From an uncultured bacterium (GTDB taxonomy: Bacteria; Pseudomonadota; Gammaproteobacteria; Burkholderiales; Burkholderiaceae_F): a stretch of DNA of 7,752 nucleotides. The notes beneath the pieces are model-generated. The model was given only the letters and a program-made list of their open reading frames with translations. It searched no databases and had not been told where the DNA came from. The stretch lies in contig CAJMRV010000079.1 in assembly GCA_905215795.1 (NCBI GenBank), positions 1-7,752 on the forward strand, in the 5' to 3' direction. Both the position numbers and the translations under genes were made by a program. Numbering within the stretch: position 1 is the stretch's first letter; the number at the start of each line of letters is the position of its first letter. Below are positions 4,856-7,752 of this stretch, in pieces.

Positions 4856-6019
4856 TCAGCGGAGCTGTTCAGCCAGGAGCGTCAGGATGCGCTTGGCGAC
4901 GCCCGTTTCATCGGGACCGCCGTCGGCACCGAGGACCTTCACGCCGGTGCGGCCCTGCTCGTCGACGAGCTGGATGCGGTACTGCGGAACGTCGATCGGC
5001 TTGTCGGACTTGAAGACCTTCTCGAAGACGCCGCGCTGGGACTTGACGTGCTCCTCGTAGGTCGGGTCGAGGTAGCTCACCAGGTAGTAGCCGGCGCTGC
5101 GGTCACGGTCGGCGAGGTCGAAGCCCATGCGGTCGACCACGAGGCCCATCGTGCGCCAGGCGCGGTCGAAGGGTTCGTTGATCGTGAGCGCGGTGATATT
5201 GCCTTCGGCGTCCTTGGCGACGTCGCTCAGGGCGACGGCCGGGGTCACGTCGGCGACCGGGAGGTCCTTGGCGTGTTCCTCGACGGTGCGGCGGATCTGC
5301 GGGTTGAATTCGTTTTCGATGCGCACGGCCATGCGGCGGAGCATCTCAACCTCGAGCATCGGATCGGCAGGCCCCGGAACCCACTTGGAGGTCTCCTTGT
5401 CCGAGCCGGTGAGCACCTCGAGCATGGAGCGGTGCGTCACGAAGACGTCGCTCGTGCCGTCGGGGTTGCGTTCGACGCGGCAGCGGTAGGAGTCACGCTC
5501 GCCGGTGGAGTAGGCGAAGTCGATGACCTTGCCCAGGGTCTGGCGGATGATGTCCTGCGGGAGCTTGGCCTTGTTCTCGGCCCAGCCCGTCTCGAGGTAG
5601 CCCGTGCGGGCGTTCTCGGAGGCGATCGAAAGGCCCTGCGAGGACCAGAAGTCCTGGATGACCGGCCAGAGCTGGGAGGCGTCCTCGTTGACGCGCAGCC
5701 AGCGGACGTTGCCGTCCTTCATGAGCTTGGCGATCTCGGTGCGCTGAACGACCTTGCCCTGTTCCTGGACGACCTTGCCGACGGCGGCGAGGCGCGCGGC
5801 TTCGGCGTTGGCGCTGGCCACGCCGAGGCGGGAGGGCACTTCGAAGCGGTTGTCCACGGGAAGCTGGGCGAGATTGGGCGGGATCTCGAGGTTGCTTTCC
5901 GAGGCCGCGGAGTCGTAGTGGACCTTGTCCTCATTGAAGTTGATGCCGAGCGAAGAACATCCCGCGAGAGCGAGCGCGGCGGGACAAATGGCCGCAAGGC
6001 GTAAGAGACGCTTGTTCAT
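4856..6019 (-). CDS. bamC: Outer membrane assembly lipoprotein BamC
   Basis: A lipoprotein subunit of the BAM complex, which inserts beta-barrel proteins into the outer membrane. The 387 residues start with a lipoprotein signal, MNKRLLRLAA then LALAG before C21. The residue after the lipidated cysteine is Ser, consistent with sorting to the outer membrane. The segment after it, VHYDSAASESNLEIPPNLAQ (33-52) continuing through FEVP (59-62), is the extended N-terminal region that contacts BamD in E. coli. Two helix-grip domains follow, about 103-250 (VRWLRVNEDASQLWPVIQDF; GYLETGWAEN) and 275-387 (LTINEPFDRAWRTMG; GYYLVSYLDP). I rejected a 40-residue longer reading from 6139, because the lipobox sits correctly only from the ATG at 6019, which has AAAGGA 8 bases upstream. 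In many betaproteobacteria bamC follows dapA; here a methyltransferase gene lies 112 bases upstream instead. Confidence 0.93.
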   Translation of the reverse strand: MNKRLLRLAAICPAALALAGCSSLGINFNEDKVHYDSAASESNLEIPPNLAQLPVDNRFEVPSRLGVASANAEAARLAAVGKVVQEQGKVVQRTEIAKLMKDGNVRWLRVNEDASQLWPVIQDFWSSQGLSIASENARTGYLETGWAENKAKLPQDIIRQTLGKVIDFAYSTGERDSYRCRVERNPDGTSDVFVTHRSMLEVLTGSDKETSKWVPGPADPMLEVEMLRRMAVRIENEFNPQIRRTVEEHAKDLPVADVTPAVALSDVAKDAEGNITALTINEPFDRAWRTMGLVVDRMGFDLADRDRSAGYYLVSYLDPTYEEHVKSQRGVFEKVFKSDKPIDVPQYRIQLVDEQGRTGVKVLGADGGPDETGVAKRILTLLAEQLR

Positions 6020-6060
6020 GAAAACAGTCCTTTCAAATATGGGTGCGTTGTTCTTTTCCA

Positions 6061-6082
6061 CGGCGGTTTGGTCGGACCGCCG
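6061..6082 (-). promoter_or_regulatory. Hairpin in the bamC leader
   Basis: CGGCGGT (6061-6067) and ACCGCCG (6076-6082) form a perfect 7-bp stem around 8 bases. It would lie at the very 5' end of a bamC transcript starting from the candidate promoter at 6087-6115. On the - strand it is followed by TGGAAAAG, not a T-run, so it is not a terminator for the upstream methyltransferase gene. Confidence 0.4.
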
Positions 6083-6086
6083 CATA

Positions 6087-6115
6087 AATAAAGGAGGATG
6101 GAGGAAGTTTAGCAA
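6087..6115 (-). promoter_or_regulatory. Weak candidate promoter for bamC
   Basis: On the - strand TTGCTA (6110-6115, 4 of 6 to TTGACA) and TTTATT (6087-6092, 4 of 6 to TATAAT) are 17 bases apart in an AT-rich pocket just after the methyltransferase stop. bamC may thus be transcribed both from here and by read-through, since no terminator is seen between the two genes. Confidence 0.3.
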
Positions 6116-6131
6116 ATAAACACCACGGACG

Positions 6132-6671
6132 TTAGGCACCCATGGGTTTTCGCCATGCTATGCGCGCGACGAAGGTGCGTCCCTCGGTCTCGCATTCCTC
6201 ATAAGCGACGAGGTCGGCTTCCGGCGGCATCAGGCGGTAGAGTTCGCCCGGCTCGAGGAAGTGTTCCGGGCGCCTCGGGTGCCCCCAGCGCTCCGTGTTG
6301 GCGCGCGTGAAGGTCTCCATGATGAAGAGGCCGCCCGGGGCGAGGCTCTCGAAATAGAGCGGGAAGTGCTCGCGGTGCAGGTAGCTCGTCACGACGATCC
6401 CGGCGAAGGCGTCCTTTTCAAAGGGCCATGGGCCCTCCTCGAGGTCGGCCGTGACGATCCTCACGTTCGGGAGGTCCGAAAGGGACGCCACCTGGCGCGT
6501 GTCGATGTCGCAGGCAACAACCTCCCGGCCCGAGAGCGCGAGGAAGCCCGTGTGCCGGCCCGAGCCGCAGGCAAGGTCGAGGACCGGTCCCGGCGGGACC
6601 TCGCGGATCCACCGGAGCACCCAGGGGGTCGGCCTCTGGCAGTAACTCGTGGCTCTGGCGTCGAAAGTCAT
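6132..6671 (-). CDS. Small class I SAM-dependent methyltransferase
   Basis: A 179-residue Rossmann-fold methyltransferase with no additional domain. Motif I is VLDLACGSGRH (30-40), an acidic residue closes the second strand in ACDID (53-57), TADLEEG (74-80) carries the adenine-contacting aspartate, and PGGLFIMETF (112-121) is the late strand typical of TehB/UbiE-like enzymes. It resembles TehB-type proteins in size and motifs, but nothing visible specifies the methyl acceptor; a small molecule is as likely as a protein or RNA. The ATG at 6671 has AAGGAGG nine bases upstream. A longer reading to 6899 is an Arg/Pro-rich shadow of the neighbour. The start overlaps the stop of the PHP gene as ATGA, so the two are translationally coupled, which hints at a linked role. 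Confidence 0.88.
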   Translation of the reverse strand: MTFDARATSYCQRPTPWVLRWIREVPPGPVLDLACGSGRHTGFLALSGREVVACDIDTRQVASLSDLPNVRIVTADLEEGPWPFEKDAFAGIVVTSYLHREHFPLYFESLAPGGLFIMETFTRANTERWGHPRRPEHFLEPGELYRLMPPEADLVAYEECETEGRTFVARIAWRKPMGA

Positions 6672-7582
6672 GGATTCGTTCCTCCTTGTTGTGGATTGCC
6701 CTCTCCCTTCGAAAGCGCTTCGAGGACGCCCCCGAGGAAGGGTTCGAGCACGGGCGACTCCCAGACAGGGCGCAGCCCCTCGGGGAGTGGCGGCTGGCAG
6801 CCCGGTCCCGGACGGTCCGACTCGAGCCGGTGGAAGTCCGAGCCGGTGCTCGCAAGGAGCGAGGCGCTCCGGGCGACGCGGGCGTAGAAGTCGGTGCACT
6901 TGGGGTGCTGGGAGCCCGAACTCACCTCGATGCCGTCCCCGCCGGCGGCGCGGAACGCCTCGATCATGGCGTCGTGCTCGGCCGTGCAGGAGAAGCGGTA
7001 GCGTCCCGGGTGGGCGAGCACGATGATGCCGCCCGCCTCGTGGGCCACCTCGACGCCCTCGCGGATGTCGGGCCAGCCGAGGTCGACGAAGCAGGGCTTG
7101 CCGTTGCCGATGTAGCGCTCGAAAGCCTCGTTCCTGTCGCCGACGACCCCCATTTCAAGGAGCGCCGAGGCGATGTGGGAGCGCGACATGACGGCGGCGT
7201 TCCCGGCGATCTTCTCGGCGAGGGCGACGACGCCCGTGAGGCCGATCGCGCGGAAGCGCTCGTCGAAGCACTTCGAGCGGAGGCGACGGAGCTCGCGCTG
7301 GCGCGCGAGGAAGTCGCGCATCGCCGGGGCTTTGGTGTCGAAGCCCAGGGCGACGAGGTGGATCCCCGTCGAGGCGTAGCGGCAGGAGAGTTCGGTGCCG
7401 GGGACGAAGGCGATGCCCAGTCGGGCCGCCCTTTCGGAGGCGCGCTCGACGCCGGCCACGGTGTCGTGGTCGGTGAGCGCGAGCGCGCCCACGCCGCGCT
7501 CATGGGCGAGGTCCATGAGCGCCTCCGGGGCGAGTTCCCCGTCGGAGGCGTTCGAATGCATGTGGAAGTCGACGTGCAGCAT
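6668..7582 (-). CDS. PHP-domain phosphoesterase, RNase AM / nucleoside 3',5'-bisphosphate phosphatase family
   Basis: A 304-residue cytoplasmic metal-dependent phosphoesterase. Its E. coli relative YciV (RNase AM) trims 5' ends of rRNA precursors and hydrolyses 3',5'-nucleoside bisphosphates. The full PHP metal-ligand set is visible: H7 and H9 in DFHMHS, D14 in SDG, D38/H39 in LTDHD, E64 in GTELS, H75, H136 in SRSHIA, H191 in LAHPGRY, and D249/H251 in GSDFH. Length and motif order match the family throughout. The ATG at 7582 is the only plausible start; the next upstream in-frame codons offer none. It lacks a clear Shine-Dalgarno, which suggests modest expression. The gene heads a unit with the methyltransferase and perhaps bamC, and is divergent from the gene at 7732. 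The family is firm. Whether it acts on RNA ends, pAp or both is inferred from relatives. Confidence 0.93.
   Translation of the reverse strand: MLHVDFHMHSNASDGELAPEALMDLAHERGVGALALTDHDTVAGVERASERAARLGIAFVPGTELSCRYASTGIHLVALGFDTKAPAMRDFLARQRELRRLRSKCFDERFRAIGLTGVVALAEKIAGNAAVMSRSHIASALLEMGVVGDRNEAFERYIGNGKPCFVDLGWPDIREGVEVAHEAGGIIVLAHPGRYRFSCTAEHDAMIEAFRAAGGDGIEVSSGSQHPKCTDFYARVARSASLLASTGSDFHRLESDRPGPGCQPPLPEGLRPVWESPVLEPFLGGVLEALSKGEGNPQQGGTNP
6681..6687 (-). promoter_or_regulatory. Ribosome binding site deciding the methyltransferase start
   Basis: The - strand reads AAGGAGG, nine bases before the ATG at 6671 and inside the last codons of the PHP gene. It fixes the start at the 4-base overlap. 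Confidence 0.75.
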
Positions 7583-7682
7583 GGCGGGTGTTTGAGGGTC
7601 GTTCGTGGATGGGATGGCCTCTAGTCTACTCGGTGCGGGGCCCTCCTGGGCGCAGCCGTGCGCTCGGACTCGGGAAATTCAG

Positions 7683-7688
7683 TAAAAT
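7683..7688 (+). promoter_or_regulatory. Possible -10 box for the gene at 7732
   Basis: TAAAAT (5 of 6 to TATAAT) lies 43 bases before the start codon in the 149-base divergent spacer. No good -35 is present at 16-18 bases, so this is weak evidence on its own. I see no convincing promoter for the PHP gene in the same spacer. Confidence 0.25.
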
Positions 7689-7731
7689 GACGGACATCAT
7701 CAACTGTTCATGACAAGGAAGTCTTTCCAAA

Positions 7732-7752
7732 ATGTCCGACGCTCTTCTGAAA
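7732..7752 (+). CDS. Start of an unidentified gene (cut by window edge)
   Basis: Seven codons are visible, MSDALLK, after AAGGAAG (7715-7721) with a 10-base gap. The ribosome binding site, the upstream -10-like box and the divergent placement support a real start. Seven residues are too few to identify a family, and I assign no function. Confidence 0.55.

Noticed and set aside
5048..6004. 318-codon open frame on the + strand antisense to bamC
   Set aside because: Low-complexity Val/Gly/Ala/Asp-rich shadow. The - strand reading has a lipobox and both BamC domains.
6138..6147. ACCCATGGGT palindrome followed by TTTT on the + strand, as a possible terminator
   Set aside because: A 10-base palindrome without a loop cannot form a stable hairpin, it lies inside the methyltransferase coding end, and no + strand gene needs termination there.
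6686..7624. 312-codon open frame on the + strand antisense to the PHP gene
   Set aside because: The - strand reading holds every PHP metal ligand in order; the + strand product resembles nothing and is compositionally biased.
7687..7713. Nine-codon reading frame including its stop (MTDIINCS) before the gene at 7732, as a possible leader peptide
   Set aside because: Its start codon overlaps the candidate -10 box, so it would not be within the transcript, and it has no ribosome binding site and no run of regulatory codons.

Overview
The window is high-GC bacterial DNA with a typical chromosomal housekeeping layout. I infer a betaproteobacterium of the Burkholderiales, most plausibly Sutterellaceae. 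Three things point there. One is a BamC lipoprotein of the longer two-domain betaproteobacterial kind. Another is a PHP-domain RNase AM-like gene paired with a small methyltransferase. The last is a Tat-exported, heme-less flavocytochrome-c-type reductase, a family known to be greatly expanded in Sutterella and its relatives. The taxonomic call comes from recalled family knowledge, not from a search.

Layout. On the + strand, positions 1-1624 hold the 3' part of rluC (23S rRNA pseudouridine synthase) and gluQ (glutamyl-Q tRNA(Asp) synthetase). They overlap by 4 bases and are closed by a strong intrinsic terminator at 1679-1715. The 366-base gap that follows holds an inverted repeat, a candidate sigma70-type promoter and a strongly folded leader. 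It leads into a monocistronic, periplasmic FAD-dependent 'fumarate reductase-like' protein (1991-3505), which ends at a bidirectional terminator (3564-3597).

Everything from there to 7582 is on the - strand. A DUF805 membrane protein and a SlyD-like FKBP prolyl isomerase form one unit (4681 to 3652); its candidate -10 box sits in the loop of a palindrome. Upstream, and separated by hairpins at 4772-4831, is a second unit read from 7582 down to 4856. It contains a PHP phosphoesterase (RNase AM / nucleoside-bisphosphate phosphatase family), a small SAM-dependent methyltransferase overlapping it by 4 bases, and bamC. bamC may also have its own promoter. At the right edge a divergent + strand gene begins at 7732; only seven codons are visible.

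Functionally the region combines RNA modification and processing (rluC, gluQ, the PHP gene), envelope biogenesis (bamC, the FKBP), and one anaerobic-respiration type enzyme. The most interesting item is that enzyme. It keeps the flavin-binding and proton-transfer residues of flavocytochrome c fumarate reductase. It lacks the substrate-binding histidine and threonine, has no heme domain and no adjacent electron-transfer partner, and lies behind an elaborate regulatory leader. Its substrate is probably not fumarate. I see no CRISPR array, tRNA, rRNA, insertion sequence or phage gene.
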